Assembly: GCA_032358255.1 (NCBI GenBank)
Contig: JAULBX010027274.1
Span: 1 to 64,000, forward strand
DNA from: Heterotrichella gracilis
Lineage: Eukaryota > Sar > Xanthophyceae > Tribonematales > Xanthonemataceae
Reading direction: 5' to 3'
DNA: 64,000 nt
Below the pieces are notes generated by a model. The model was not told the DNA's origin. It did no database searches and saw only the letters and a list, made by a program, of their open reading frames with translations. Shown here piece by piece: positions 33,771 to 46,654 of this stretch (position 1 is the first letter of the stretch; every line of letters starts with the position of its first letter). Both the position numbers and the translations under genes were made by a program.

Positions 33771-36158
33771 TGCGTGTGGTGGTGGGGCGATCGGGCTGAT
33801 TGCATGGGATTGCATGTGGTCGGTGGCCAGCGGGACGGCGGTGGCGCCTAGCGGGGAATTGGCTGTATGTTCCCTGCCAGACTCCACGCAGTGGTAGAGG
33901 GGGCAATGGGAAAACCCCGCAGGGAAGGCGGGTGATGGTGGCGACCGCATGTGGATGAGATGGGATGAAGACTTACAGCCCGGGAGTACCAACGGAGACC
34001 GTGAGTGATGGCGGTTGGCGCGATGGTGTCGGCTGGATGCTTGTTGGTGGGGGAGGAGGGGGTTGCCACGCACATGTGGTGCATGGGGCTTGGCCGCCAC
34101 TGCCATGTAGCATCGGGTGCGCTGGATGCACCTGGTAGCACCACACAAAGTTGATGATTTGGTGGCATTATTTTCATCCTGGTCAACATGGAGTGCGATA
34201 CGCAATGATGGTGATGCTGGAATGGAGGTGGGGGCGGGAGGGGCTACTGCCGTGAATGGGAATTGAGGTGTGCATGCATGCACATCTCCTTGGGTCGTCA
34301 TGTTGGTGTCCTGCACATGGCTGGCACAGCATGGGAAGTTTATTGGTAAGGTACTGGTCTGGTTCTCAGGCAGCAGTTATACAAAATGGCTAGGCTGAGA
34401 AGTATAGCGTTTCAATGGGTTTGTTCATGTCGAGAACCCTTAAATTGTGTAGTTTGTAGCAGGGATGTGCATGGTGTGGGGGTGCGCACCTGACAAATGT
34501 CTTTTGACCTAAATTACCCTTCAAGATGTTCTAAACCTACTTCCAGGTTCAGAATACAGGACTGACAAGTTGTTGAACGTCCTATTGCACTGTTTGACAT
34601 GCCAGTTATTTGATACTGTGCGCACAATGATTGACCTTCCCTTCCACTAGATTATGTCTTCCAGAATTGTTACCTGACAAACTGTTGGCTGCATTGATGT
34701 GTTGATGCACTACCCGACGCTTCATTTTTATATTATATTTTATGGCTTGAGGTGTTCTGTTTAAGCCTGTTGGTAGCACAAGTGCAGCAGTTGCAGGTGA
34801 AGCACACACCGTACCATCTTGCAAGTGTTATACTTATTTTATTCTGCGGCCGAGCCGCAGCCGCACAGTCTGCCAATGGTTGTCTTTGTAGCTTAATGCC
34901 ATGCTGGTCTGCAAGGCGTCAGCCTTGCTGGAATCGAACCTTGAGCAGTCTGACCAGGCCATTTGCCGCCGCCTGTCTCAAGCCTTGTGGCGTTGGATTT
35001 TATTTTGAAAAGGAATATATATTTTATTAATACTCAGAGTCTGGGAGAAGCATTGAATACCCTTATTAAGGGTTTCTGTTCAACCCTGCGCAGCTCGATG
35101 CATTCCCGTCATGACATCCCGGCGAAACTAAAGCACAGCACCACCCTTCAGGGCAAAGCAACATCGTCCGCTAACTTCTGTCTGCCAGCACCGAGCGTGG
35201 AATCTGGTACCCTCTCCAGCGTTCGTCCACTGCGTTTATTTCGTTGTACAAGCACATGTGCTTGCCAGGCAGTGGGCACACCCCCACCTTGTCACAACAG
35301 TACTTGCAGCAGGCCTTGTCGTCAACTAAACGTCGTACCGGCAATACGTCTGTATTCATATACTTTGAATAGAAGGTGGGCAAGGGAACATGTAGCCAAC
35401 ACATTGGGCTGTACCTTATTTTCGGATGTAGGCGTAGCAGGATGCGATGTCACGGAGGAGAACGGGTCACGGTGTCCTTGTCCTGCTGTGGGCGACTGTT
35501 CTTTGCTTGCAACGCGCAACATCAGGTGGGTACTGCATGTTCTAGAGGGACGAAACTCTGCTGTTGGCAATGTTTCACCAGGTTCAACTGGCCATGACAT
35601 TGCTGAAAACACATGGCTTACCCAACTGGGGGGGTGGATGGATAGGCTGTATACAGCGTTTGAAACTTGTATGTGCAACTCCTAGCACGAGACAGCGTTT
35701 AGCTTGTAGAGGCCTGGGTGTAACCAACACTTGGCGTAGGTATATACATGCATTCCAGCTGTAACAGGGACAGCCTAGCACCAGCTTGCGCCACTCAACT
35801 CTGTCCTGGCACTGCGTATCCTTTTCTGTCTGTGTTGCTTGCCCATTTTCTGTGCAACAAAGCAGAATTGCTTCTTACCCAGTAACTTACCCAGTTCTCA
35901 CCAGTGCTCAGCGCACGCAGAGGACTGCCACCTGTTGTCTTTGCTGCGCTTCACTACCACCGTCATCCACTCTTTGTTGCCCGCTTCAAACCTGTTGCAA
36001 CCCCTTGAACGTTGACCGGGACCCGGAACCGGATTGGGCCCATTCGTGTCAGTCTGGCACCCACCAACGGGTACATGAAGCATGGCACAGTAAACAATGC
36101 CTGTGTCAATTTGCTCAGTGCAGTGCCCTAATCTAACCCTTCCTGCTTGCCCCAACAG
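33771..36158. other. Intergenic / unresolved 5' region of the GT61 gene
   Basis: Holds the 3' UTR of the CDCA7-like gene and probably the promoter and missing first exon(s) of the glycosyltransferase. A 240-codon open frame at 34963-35685 has no domain, splice support or biased codon use and is not called. 35751-35811 belongs to a dispersed repeat also seen at 46717 and 53197. Confidence 0.5.
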
Positions 36159-39100
36159 AGCCTCCGCCTCCCGAGGATGAGGAGGAGGCGGTCCCCGACC
36201 ACCTGCGCACCTTCATCGACAACACCCACCTTGACATACCCGGCAAGAACACAGACGAGTTTGGATACGTGGTGCTGGAAAACGTGTTCTACCACAACTA
36301 CACCATAGTGCTGAACCAGGTGAGGCGCCCCACTGCACGCATCCAGGCGCGGCGGTATGGCATGACGGGATGGGGGATGGTGGGATGGGGGATGGATGGT
36401 GCGGGGTGAGAGGGGTGGGATGGGTGTGCATGGGTTGGGACATGAATGGGATGCTGCATTCCAATCATGTCCCAACCCTATGCCTATCTTGTTAAATTAC
36501 CAGTATTCTCCTGAAAGAGCATAAGACAAGGACACTTCACTCACTTGTCCCTCCCCCTGCCTGTGCAGCCATGGTTCCAGGGAGAGTTCCAGTCCACCCC
36601 CCCTGTGTACCTGCTCAAGCCAGGCCTGACACCCCTCAACATATGGAGGTACGGCAACCCTAAGCCCTAACCCTGAACCCTAACAAAATAGCCACGTGGA
36701 CACGACACCTGCTGTATCATCACACGGGACATGCGCATGGAGCACGGCGATGCACTGCGCGGCTCATTTGCCAGCTGCATGCCTTGCATCTGGAATGCGC
36801 ATTGCCGCCCCCGCCCCATATCATTACCTTCCACCCCACAGGTACAGCACCACTGAAGAGGTGCTTCGCTACATCAACACCTTTGTGCCCCGCCCCGGGG
36901 CCCCCGTCACCAACCTCACCGAGTATGAACCCCCCTGCGTGGTGGCCAAGCCGGTGTACATGTTTTCCGGGCTCTATGCCTCCAACTTCTACCACTTCAT
37001 GTGCGACGTGCTGCTGCAGTCGTTCCAGGTGCTGAGGGAGCAGGGCGTGCTCAAGATCCACGAGTGCTTTAAGGGTGCGCTAGATGTAGTTCTAGGGTTC
37101 AGAGATTGTCGTCAGGTTTAGGCTTTAGGGTTTAGGGTTAGGTAATTCCACTTCATGTGCGACGTGCTGCTCCAGTATTTCCAGGTGTTGAGGGAGCAGG
37201 GCGTGCTCAAGATCCACGAGTGCTTCAAGGGTGCGTGCTAGGGTTTTAAGGCGGGTGCAGGGCTAGGTTTCGGCGCGCTCTAGGGTTACGGCTAGGGTTT
37301 AGGGATGCTATACGTTTTTTTGGTTAGGGTCCGACATCTACCATTTCATGTGCGACGTGCTTCTGCAGTAATTTCATATGCACGGACAGGCGGGTAAACT
37401 GGATGGTATGTCCAACAATCGCGCCCACGCCCCCTATGCAGGCGACCCGTCCTGCCTGACCCCCGGCGGCGTGTTTATAAGAAACCTGGATGACTACAAG
37501 CTGGTTGCGTTTAATCCAAAGTTCTGGCGATTCACCCCCGCACCATACCTGCACCGCCATCTGGGGGCGGACCTTGGGGTGCCTCTCAATGTGGATGGCT
37601 GCTTGTTACGAAAGGTACGCACAGCTGAAACCTGCACACATTACTTGCGTGACCCCAAAGGGATGCATCCACCGATAGTTGCCAAACGCCAGGCACTCCT
37701 GTCCAACACAATACGCTGCCAGGTGTCAGCCCCAAAAAGCCCTTTGAAACCTGCATGAAAACAGCAAACAGGATGGGTTTCAGTGGCTGAAAAGGTGAAA
37801 TAAGGTGATAATACCATTGTTGACTGGCACTTCACCCCTGTGCCCCTCCTGCACCGCCACCTGGGGGCGGACCTAGGGGTGCCTCTCAATGTGGATGGGT
37901 GTCTGCTAAACAAGTTTCGCACAGTTGAAACTGGCTTGATTCACAGGAAAACAAAACCTGTTATTCTTGATTATATTGTGTCCTATATGTGTGCCCTTGA
38001 AGGGCACACAAGGCAATAAGCCGATGACGGCTGGGAATGCCTTTCTGTTTGTTTGTGTGTTATTCTGGATTTGACTACACTTTGCTTAATGTTTTTTTTA
38101 TCGTCCAATCACTGGTGCTCACCGCTGCGCTGTATCCGCCTACTTGAGGGCCTGTTGGGGGATACGGTAGCATGCTTCATCCCCAGGCAATTTTGTGAGT
38201 GACATTGGTGCCTGAAGGTGATCATTGGTCAGAGCAACATGCTCAACTTCAGGCGCAAGGACTTCCTTGACCAGCTTGAGATGCAGCAGGCGGCGCTGGA
38301 TCTGGCGGTGCGCTGGATGAAGGAGAGCGTGTGGAGGTACTGGGGAAGCCAGCCGCAGGTGGGGGGTGGGATGGTGGTGGGTGGCGGTTGCACTTGCCTG
38401 AAGTACACATGGCATGTGGTGGATGAAGGAGAGCGTGTGGAGGTACTGGGGAAGCCAGCCGCAGGTGGGGGGTGGGGTGGGGGGTGGGTGGTCGCAGAGG
38501 CATTGTACGGAGTAGGAGGTGGGTGGTGAGTGCAATGACCTGCAGGCAGGCATTTTACCCCCTGGCAGCTGTATTTGCCTGGCGCCCCCATACTTTCTCC
38601 ACCACCCCTTGCCAAGCACCTTTGCATGTCATGAAGCCTCCATGCCGCTGCACCAGTATTTTGCCCCACATACCCACCGCTGCGCCACCCCCTCCCCTCT
38701 GCAAGGGGGGATTATTGTACCTCATAGTACGAAACCTGATACCCATGCCTCGCGTGTTCCCCGCAGGCCCCCCTTGTGTTCTCCTCAATGCGCTTCACTG
38801 CACCAGACTCCCATCCGTGTTTCTCACCGTGTGTGCCTCCCCCCATCCCCTCAGCAAGGGGAAAAATTGCTAACGCAATCCACTCTACTTGCATATGTGC
38901 AGGCCCCACTGGTTTTCCCGTCCATGCAGATCTTCCCCGCCAGCGACCAGCTGCGCCTCACATGGCCGGTGCGCGCAAGCACCCGTATGGTCACAAATGC
39001 TGACGAGGTGCTGCACCGTGCGCACCACCACCACAGGTAGGTAATGGCGGATGTACAAGTCAATGAAAGGCTGGTGGTTCAGAATGTAATCTTATATTTT

Positions 39101-40015
39101 TTTCATGGTATCGAAGAATACGGTACTAGAGCTTGAAGCAGGCTTATTATCATAGCAATACTTGGGATTTTCAAGTCATGAAAGTTATCATCATTGTTCT
39201 TAGAAACTGACTCAATAAGAGGTATCATTATTATAACTAATATTAAATTGTTCTGTCACAGGGCGCACATCCAGCAGACCTTCTTCCAGGAGCACCTTCT
39301 CCACGTGATCAACCTCATGGAGCACACAGATGTGTTCATAGGCATGCACGGGGCGGGGTTCACCAACCTGCTGTTCATGAAGCAAAACGCATCATGTGTG
39401 CAGATGTTTCCATACGGCTGGGACAGGTGCGACCGCAATACCATAAACTCTAGACAACCTTGAAACCCTGAGCCCACAACCCTAAACTCAGGACAACCTT
39501 CAACGTTGAAATGTAGAGCGTCCTGCGTGCGGATGTTCCATGCCGCTGGGGTAGGCAATGATGCGTGGCGTGTGGGCACAGTCATTTTCAAGACCTGTTT
39601 GCATGTCACAACCCTTGCATATTTTTACAACCCTGCTAGGTACTCCTTGCTACAGTGATCTACCGAGCTGCTGTTGACCTCCTCTTGCAGGTTCTGGGCA
39701 AAGCCGGGGTCCCAGCGCCAGACGCCCGGCAGGGGAAGGAATTACAAGCACATGGCGCTGGCGCGTAGGTGCAATTACTACTCTTACTTCAACGACGACC
39801 CACAAAATGCCTTTTTCAATGAGTCTCATTTTCTGCCCGAGTATGGTGTGGCGTATGTGGTGCACCCCAGTGAGGCTATGCAGCCAAACCCTAAGCAGAG
39901 GTTTTGGATCCAGCAGAACACCCACCTGGATATGGAGACTCTTGACCCCCTCATTGAAAAGGCGATGAGGACGTCGGGCACTTTTTTGACGGAGCGAGAT
40001 TTTATCAACCTATAA
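36159..40015 (+). CDS. GT61/EOGT-like glycosyltransferase (5' exon not found)
   Basis: DUF563/GT61 family, which includes plant xylosyl- and arabinosyltransferases and animal EOGT (secretory-pathway enzymes using nucleotide sugars). Exons: 36159-36319, 36569-36648, 36842-37074, 37442-37614, 38218-38358, 38903-39036, 39262-39426, 39691-40015 (about 470 residues). The first exon listed starts in mid-codon, so an upstream exon, expected to hold the membrane anchor, is missing. Motifs: ASNFYHFMCDVLLQSFQVL (family N-terminal block); LNFRRKDFLDQLEMQ; the hallmark MHGAGFTNLLFM in exon 7 followed by MFPYGW; C-terminal YSYFNDD and ERDFINL. Introns after exons 3, 4, 5, 7 and before exon 6 carry copies of adjacent exon edges, the densest such gene here. 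Confidence 0.87.
37127..37375 (+). repeat. Two intronic copies of GT61 exon 3 end
   Basis: 37142-37225 repeats the last 75 bases of exon 3 plus its GGTGCG donor (CTTCATGTGCGACGTGCTGC...), nearly unchanged; 37331-37370 repeats a shorter part. TTTAGGG runs lie between exon and copies (37125-37140, 37295-37305). Confidence 0.93.
37843..37920 (+). repeat. Intronic copy of GT61 exon 4 end
   Basis: CACCGCCACCTGGGGGCGG...GGTGCCTCTCAATGTGGATGG repeats 37552-37612 about 300 bases downstream; it would encode the same LHRHLGADLGVPLNVDGCLL. Confidence 0.93.
38405..38475 (+). repeat. Intronic copy of GT61 exon 5 end
   Basis: GTGGATGAAGGAGAGCGTGTGGAGGTACTGGGGAAGCCAGCCGCAGGTGGGG repeats 38316-38364, including the donor. 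Confidence 0.95.
38757..38800 (+). repeat. Intronic copy of GT61 exon 6 start
   Basis: CCGCAGGCCCCCCTTGTGTTCTCCTCAATGC resembles the true acceptor and start at 38897-38930. A second look-alike spacer (CCCCTCTGCAAGGGGG / CCCCTCAGCAAGGGGA) precedes each copy, so the unit is about 140 bases. Confidence 0.82.
39497..39560 (+). repeat. Intronic copy of GT61 exon 7 end
   Basis: GCGTCCTGCGTGCGGATGTTCCATGCCGCTGGGGTAGGC repeats the exon end at 39388-39430 (GCATCATGTGTGCAGATGTTTCCATACGGCTGGGACAGG), donor region included. CCCTGAGCC...CCCTAAAC motifs lie between. Confidence 0.85.
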
Positions 40016-40954
40016 TGGTCACAGCAAACTTTTGTGTACTGGAACGATGGGGCATGGTGGAGGCACAGATTGGGTCTTTATATTTGGGGTCTTCTTCCCT
40101 CCCTGTTATCTATTTGTTTCTGGGAAGCAAGTGCATTTCTTCTTTGCTGCTCTGATTAGGGTTTAGGGTTTCTGGCCAGCAAGTCGCTAGTGCTGTGCAC
40201 GAACCTGGCTGGTGGTAGGTTTTTTTTGGGCATAGCACGTGAGGACATGGTTGGGCAAGGGTCTTATTGCACACTGTTGGTCCAGCTTTGCAAGCTGGTG
40301 CATTCATTTGTTGCCATTCCTTTCACACTTGTGGCTTTTGCTTCTTGGTTTCCGTTGTAAAAGAGCGAGCGAGCGAGCCTAGCGCGTCAGCTTGTCAGGC
40401 AGTCCCTCTGGGACACTCGGGTTTATGCGTATCGTTTTTTGGCCATGATTCCAGCCACTTGCCAAAGGCTTCTGCAAAGGCTTTGTGGCGATGGTTTCTT
40501 TCCTCTCTGCAGACTGAGGCCCATTATCATTTAATCAATTTATTTAATATCTTTAACATTTCCCCCCGTCTCAGTAGTTCCCTCCCATTTGTCACCTTGT
40601 ACCCTTTGAACATAGCCCTAATAGGAGCAAGCACACGTCTATCAGTTAACTGTATTACGCTTGAAGCGCAACTCTCAACATCCTACTACTCTTGAAAGCA
40701 GACACCGTGCCGTGTCATTCACAGAAAGCTGGACCTCTTTTCTGCATGCATGCATATTGGCTGGCACACAAAAAGACTCGTGATGTGGTGCTGCACCCAC
40801 TTGCCCTCCTTGTGAGCCGTTTGGTCACACAGATGAGCTGCTGCCGTCTCTAAAGTGCAACTGCTTTACAAACCAGGCCTTGTAACGACCTGCCTTGGCA
40901 GCGTCTCTGAGCCAGGCAGCTTTCCTTACTAAAGGGGGTTGCAGCCCGTTCACT
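40016..40954. other. Intergenic region
   Basis: 3' UTR of the glycosyltransferase (TTTAGGGTTT at 40158-40170; a TGTAA polyadenylation-type element near 40355) and upstream region of the next gene. Nothing else recognised. Confidence 0.5.
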
Positions 40955-42633
40955 ATGGGTATTCCGATCTCAGACCGTTTCCAAGACAGCTCAGACGACG
41001 AGGAGTCGAGCATTCCAACCAGCAGCGAGACGCACCTTGCCACGTCGCTACGGTTCGTCAACACTCGTGAGATCAGGTCAGCTACCTCGCTGAGTGCCGT
41101 CCAAACAGCACAGTTGGAAACGGCTGGCGAGCGGTACGACGGGCTGGAGCTCACTGCAGAGGAGCGGCTGGGGCCTGGTCAGGTAGGTGGAACAACTTGC
41201 AAGGGAGCAGTGGGTAGCTACCTATGTTCCCACGCAGTCCAGCGGTGCTCAAGTTGTGTCCCTCATAGGTATAGGGCCTCGTACCAGCCGGCACCAACCC
41301 AGCCTTCACTGAAGCAGACCACCATGCCTTGCTTATTGTATAGACAATCAAGTTCATAAAGGTACACAGTAACAGTGTCAGCTGTTGCATGGGTATAATA
41401 CCCCCCATGTCTGACTTCTGCACGTTGGTTTAGTAACCACCCTTTCTGACTTTTGCACGCAGGACTTTGACGATGAGTCAAGCTTCCTGGGCTACTGCTA
41501 CCTGCACGAGGTGGTGGTGGCGGTCCCAGGTGAGCTACCCTGCTAGCGCAGTCATGCTGCACCCTCCATGCCCTTGTCTACTGCCACAAGACCCGCCTGG
41601 GCTGCCCTATGAGGGTTCTCCCAAGCAGTGTCTCCGCCACTCGAGCTATTCTTCACGTGTCAACCCTGAGTGGATGTCCATGCTCACAACCTGTTGGAAG
41701 GGGGTTACGGCGTGGTAAATCTTGTGGCTGTATAGCAAAACACCCAGGTTAGCAGATAGCCTTGCACAAGCAAGCCCCTTCTGGGCCCCTCCAGGCAGTG
41801 CGTATACTGTTCCTGGGTGTGTTGCCGTCAAGTCTTGTGCAATGAAGGCACCGCACCAGGCCCTGGATGGGCCTAAGACATTGCTAGCTAGCATGCCAAC
41901 CTAGCCATGGGTGGTAGTCACTGACTTGCTCTCGTCGCAGGTCAAGACGAGTCAGGCCATGAAACGGTCAGCATCGAGGTCCTGTTTGACTGCTGGACCT
42001 ACGCGGTGGACAGCGGGACCTTCTTCAAGCACGGCACCTGCGAGGTGGCGGCTGACATCATCCAGTGTGGCGTGGAAATCACGGACGACGTGCGGTACCC
42101 AGACAACTTTGGTAGGGTGACGGGCTGGTTAGGGTTTAGGGTTTACGATTAGGGCGACGTGGAGTACCCAGCCAACGTTGGTAGGGTCATGGGATGTTTA
42201 GGGTTTAGATTTAGGACGGGGTGCGGTACTCAGTTAGATTTACGTTCCTGCCGCTGGGTAAAATAAGAGTGTGCGTGCACCAAGAAATGCTGCACTAGGT
42301 TGTTTTGTGCAACTCAGCAATATACTCAGGGTAGCAGTCACTCTTGCGCCGTACCTGCATCCTTTTCATCTTGTAGTTGCACCCGTTTATCTAGCCATTT
42401 CTGGGAGTGCACCTTATAGGTTCATTGATCTCCTACCTTAATGTGTTATACATTATACATATGTTTTTTAAAACTGGTTCTGTGTTCCTGCAGCTGAGCT
42501 CCTGCAAGAAGCCTATGACCACATGGAGCGGGAGTCGCTGGTGCATTCGGTCAGCGCAGCAACTGCTGTGGCTCGGGCGGTGAGGGGCCTCCCTGGGATA
42601 GACCGCGCTGTGGTCACAGTCGACTTGCGGTAA
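40955..42633 (+). CDS. Unidentified 201-residue protein
   Basis: Four exons join cleanly: 40955-41182, 41463-41529, 41941-42111, 42494-42633. The ATG at 40955 is chosen because an in-frame TAA lies upstream at 40881. The N-terminal third is Ser/Thr/Glu-rich (FQDSSDDEESSIPTSS), the rest folded-looking: YCYLHEVVVAVPG, HETVSIEVLFDCWTYAV, FFKHGTCEVAADIIQ, then LVHSVSAATAVARAVRGL and a final VVTVDLR strand. The strand-helix-strand tail after DDVRYPDN distantly recalls the tunnelling fold of dihydroneopterin aldolase (FolB), but catalytic residues cannot be matched, so no function is claimed. Intron 3 holds two copies of the exon 3 end. Confidence 0.7.
42126..42245 (+). repeat. Two intronic copies of exon 3 end with telomere motifs
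   Basis: GACGTGCGGTACCCAGACAACTTTGGTAGGGT at the true exon end (42088-42119) recurs as GACGTGGAGTACCCAGCCAACGTTGGTAGGGT (42155-42186) and in part at 42215-42235. TTAGGGTTTAGGGTTT and TTTAGGGTTTAG separate the units. Confidence 0.93.
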
Positions 42634-42649
42634 CACAGGACTGGGTGTA

Positions 42650-42684
42650 GGGTGTAGGGTGTAGGGTTTAGGGTTAGGGTTTGT
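42650..42684. repeat. Interstitial telomere-type array after a stop codon
   Basis: GTAGGGTGTAGGGTG..TTTAGGG..TTAGGG, five units mixing TGTAGGG and TTTAGGG, starting 17 bases after the TAA of the 201-residue protein gene. Confidence 0.95.
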
Positions 42685-42689
42685 TTGTG

Positions 42690-44358
42690 GTGACGCACTG
42701 TGGATTGGACACCTGGTATAATGCTCCTGGCGGTAGGAGTCCCTGGAAGATTGGGCAGCCGGCGCATTTGTGAAAGCATGGTTGGAGAGTCACATGCTGC
42801 ATGATCTTGGCTCCCCGCCAATTTCAGTGGAGGGGGGCGCACACATGCCCGACAATGGCGTGTGATGGTGTGAGGGTGGGGTGGGGTGCCTTCTAGGTCT
42901 TGACAAAGAGTGAAACGGACTGCTTATTGATGTTTATTTCCAAAACTGACTTTTATTGCACACACTGCACGCTTGGCGTTCAACCATTACTACTTGGCTT
43001 TCAACCTCAAAACTTTTCAACTAGCATAGTTACTAGGGGGGGTACCCAATGACACTGGCGCCAGTTTTACCGACATGATGTCGCTTTACTACTACTTTTG
43101 GCAACGTGATGAAAATATGGAATTGAATTTAGCGTTGTGTTCATGCAAGTGGGCTGCGCCGCCATCTTTCTTTTCGTCTGTGGCACCAGTGGCATCTGTT
43201 TCACTCTTTAATTAGGTTGAAATAAGGGGCCCTCTTGGGCATCGCAAGGTCGAGGACGGGGTGAGTGCTTTGAATAGCAACCTTCTTACTGGCGGCCAAC
43301 AAAGCTGCCATGCTTCTATCCTAGGCCTACACCATCCACTCCTCCAACCCTCACACCCACGCTGGCGCATTGGGCACCCCTTTCCTCGTACACTGTGCAC
43401 CCTTCAGCGTTAATTGAAGTGCAACACAAGGGACCCAGGAAGCCTGTTCTAGTATGGACCATCGAAACAGGTATGTGGTTCAGCGGAAGAGAGACCGTAC
43501 CAAGCTTTGTATTTGTGGCTGAAGTTTCGGGTGGTACTTCTGCATGCATGTGAATTTCCCGCCAAACAGACCAAGGTTCGCCAAGTCTTTTACCCCTTTA
43601 TTACAGCTGGTTTTGATAAATATCTCGCTGGATGCCCATGAAATAGTCACGAACTTCGACTTGCAAGCTAACGGCATGCATAAGACAAGCAAAAGCAATG
43701 CACGCATGCATGCATGCGTTGTTCAGTCAACGAATAGCGACTCTGTCGGCGGAAGTCGTGTTGCACTCGAAACCCAATACGTCTACTATTCCTTCACACA
43801 CTTTCCGTATATTCCAAGTAGCTTTGTCAACCGTTTTGACTAATCACGCTTCCGTTTGGACGGTCCGACAGTCACTTCCATTGCTTAGCTTTATTGGGTT
43901 TCTCCACTTGTACGCCGACTGCCGCCCTGTATGGGCGCAGCCTTCCTATTTGTTTTTCTTACTTCATTTTGCAATCCTCTCTGTGTGTGAACGTGAACGC
44001 TTCCAGGTGGGTTGTTGCACCGCTGTGCATACCGGTCTGGTTTTGCATGCATTGGTGTGGTTTTGCATCTTGACCCAGATGACTGTCACGCCCTCGTTGT
44101 GTAAGCAAACAACGCTTCTATAGTACCTTAGAGCAGATTGCAAGAAGTGGTGGCTGCCAGATAGAGCCCTGACTTACTACTGGCAATGAACAGCTGGTCA
44201 CCAAGAGGGAACATGTTCTGTACAGCGGGTTACTAACAGTTGCCACCCCAGTGCCTTGTCCAGGACCAGTAGGCAGTCGGACAGGGAGTGCAAGTGCAAG
44301 TCAGTGTAGGCTTCACCATCACCATCTGCAGGCGTTTTGTCCACCTGTTCCAGCGAGG
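42690..44358. other. Intergenic region
   Basis: Lower GC, no exon chain or RNA gene recognised on either strand. Short (ATGC)n-like run at 43700-43722. Confidence 0.55.
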
Positions 44359-46654
44359 ATGGCCACAGCAACGGCGAGTGTTGGGCGAGTGCCTTGTCGA
44401 GTACGTATACGGCGTTTTTGGCCTGACCTGTTGTGTGTGTCTTGCAGTACTTGTAGCGTGAAACCCACAGTACCCCCCCTAATGTATGCATGTACCCAAC
44501 ACTGTGAATTTCCAGCACTTCAAAGGACTTTCACTTAGTACCCAGCCGTTGCAGCCCACATTCCCAAGTACCTCCATAGTCTATGTAAGACGCATGTATG
44601 TGCCAGCAAGGGGGGCATCAGTGAAGTTTACTTCTGCGCCTCACAATCAGCCTGAGTCACCACATGTTCTTCCTCCTTACAGGGCATGCTGTCTCCTGTC
44701 AGCAATCGCCAAACCTTCCGCAAGGCTGCTGCTGGCACCGGTCCCACAACTGCGCTTGTCACCACCCCAAACAACCTGAACCCTAAGCCACGCACCAAAC
44801 CCATTGGGGTGAAGCCATGGTTGCGAGCGACTTCGATGGTGAGTTGAAACTACCCTGGTACTGGTTGGCACCATGAATTGCAGTCATACTATTCCATGCA
44901 AGGGTGACTGCTGGCCTTTGTCACTTCACAGTCATCATGTGGCAGATGTGCATCCAGGCGGGGAACAGGTTAACGCCACTTACCGGCACTCCTAGGGTTA
45001 TAATCCCTTGGGAAGGGCACCAAATAAACATGGTAGGGGACATAGTGAATAGGAGGGCATTGCCTTCTCTCTGCTAAATCCTCTTCCTTAACCAACGCGC
45101 TTGTTCAAGGACAGGCTGCGTAGCTATTTATTTAATTACTTATTTTGTGGCAAATGTGTGGCCCAGGGGTGGTAGTAGAGTCTTAGCTCACCCACCCAAC
45201 ACAAAGGTACCGCTTGCAGGCAGCTGCTTGCGAGCAGTTGAATGAATACCTAAACTTGGTTTCTTTCCCTATCTCACCCCTAAGGCTCCATATAATGCAC
45301 TGTCATGACATGATCATGCAAGAGTGACTGTCCTACCCATGCCATAGGTTTGGGCCCTGACAAGGAGAACTCTTATTATAATACCCTATAGACTACCTAC
45401 ATAATATGGATAGTGTCTGCGCCCCCAACTCTATCCGATATGATGGTCCTGTCCCTAAGCAATGCCTGTGCTCTACCTGGTGCAGAGAAGCGTCAGAAGG
45501 CAGGGCCTGGTGCCTCGAGCATGCAGCAGCAGCGAGGAAGAGGATGGTATGGACGACAGCAGCAGCAGCAGCAGCAGCCTGTATGGCAGGGCGCAGAGCT
45601 TGATGCCCTGAGCAGCAGCAAACCCACAGGCATCACTGTGATTCTGGGGCCCCGCAACAGCGGAAAAAGCGCCCTGTTGGCCAAGTATGTGGAGAACGGT
45701 CCCTGGCAGCAGGCTGCTACCATCCACATTGACTGTGGGGAGAGGTGCATCACAACCCCCACTGGCCTGGCCATGTGGATGGTCAATCTGCTGGCGGATG
45801 GCAAGGTCACCGGTGAATGCTTGGACTAGGTCGACGATGCTCTGGAGCAGCTGCGGGAGACTCCGGAGAACTTTGATCAGGAAGGGTGCTCCACTGTGGT
45901 TTTCAAGGCGATAGGGTACGGCCGTAGCACTTGGCATTGTTGGGTCCCCACCAGACGCATGCCCATGCAGCTCGACCATGCTGGCCTGACTCAGTGTGCA
46001 CTCTAGTGAATGGCCTGACTACAGTGTGCACTCTAGTGAATGCTCTAATTGGCATTGGCATATGCACCATGAATTGCGACACCTTGGGAGTCTCATACCA
46101 GTGCCGGTTGGGGCCTGCGGCATCTGTACCGGGATCAACACTGTGCACGCCCTAGCTGCATCCAGTTGTTGATCATCATTGCGGCTCATAGAAGTGTTCC
46201 TTGTGTGTGTCTTTGGAGGGGACTTGTGTGCCGCAAGTGAAAAGGCGTACCTGTCCTGTGTGTGCAGGGTGCTTGTTTGCGGTTGGGAAGAGGCGCTCTC
46301 GGATGAATTTGACTTCACATATGGGCGCCAGTGGCCGATGATTGTGATGAAGCCCAGGCAATGATGGGCTGGAGCGAGGCGCACCCAATCAAGCTCGAGG
46401 CCCTTCTGAAGTGCTTTCTGTGGATGAGCAAGGCCTCTGGGCGCTGCCACGGGCTCCTGGCAACCTCGGAGCCTGGCCTCCAAGGGTGGCTGCAAAAAGG
46501 TATCATCTGAACCGCCTAGCATTGATCCATTTTAATATTCCTTCTAACATGTATTCTGATGGTTTTCCTTGTGTGGGTAAGAGGCATGCATCATTTAGGA
46601 TGTCACATATGACAATTCCAGCGTTACTATAAGCATCAACAATCTTCTAATTTG

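Noticed and set aside
34895-34950. tRNA-like T-arm (GGTTCGATTCC on the minus strand) and a CAAGGC/GCCTTG hairpin
   Set aside because: The T-stem does not pair beyond two bases and no acceptor or anticodon arm can be folded around it.
34963-35685. 240-codon open frame on the plus strand
   Set aside because: No domain, erratic composition, no splice-site support and overlaps equally long frames; treated as chance.
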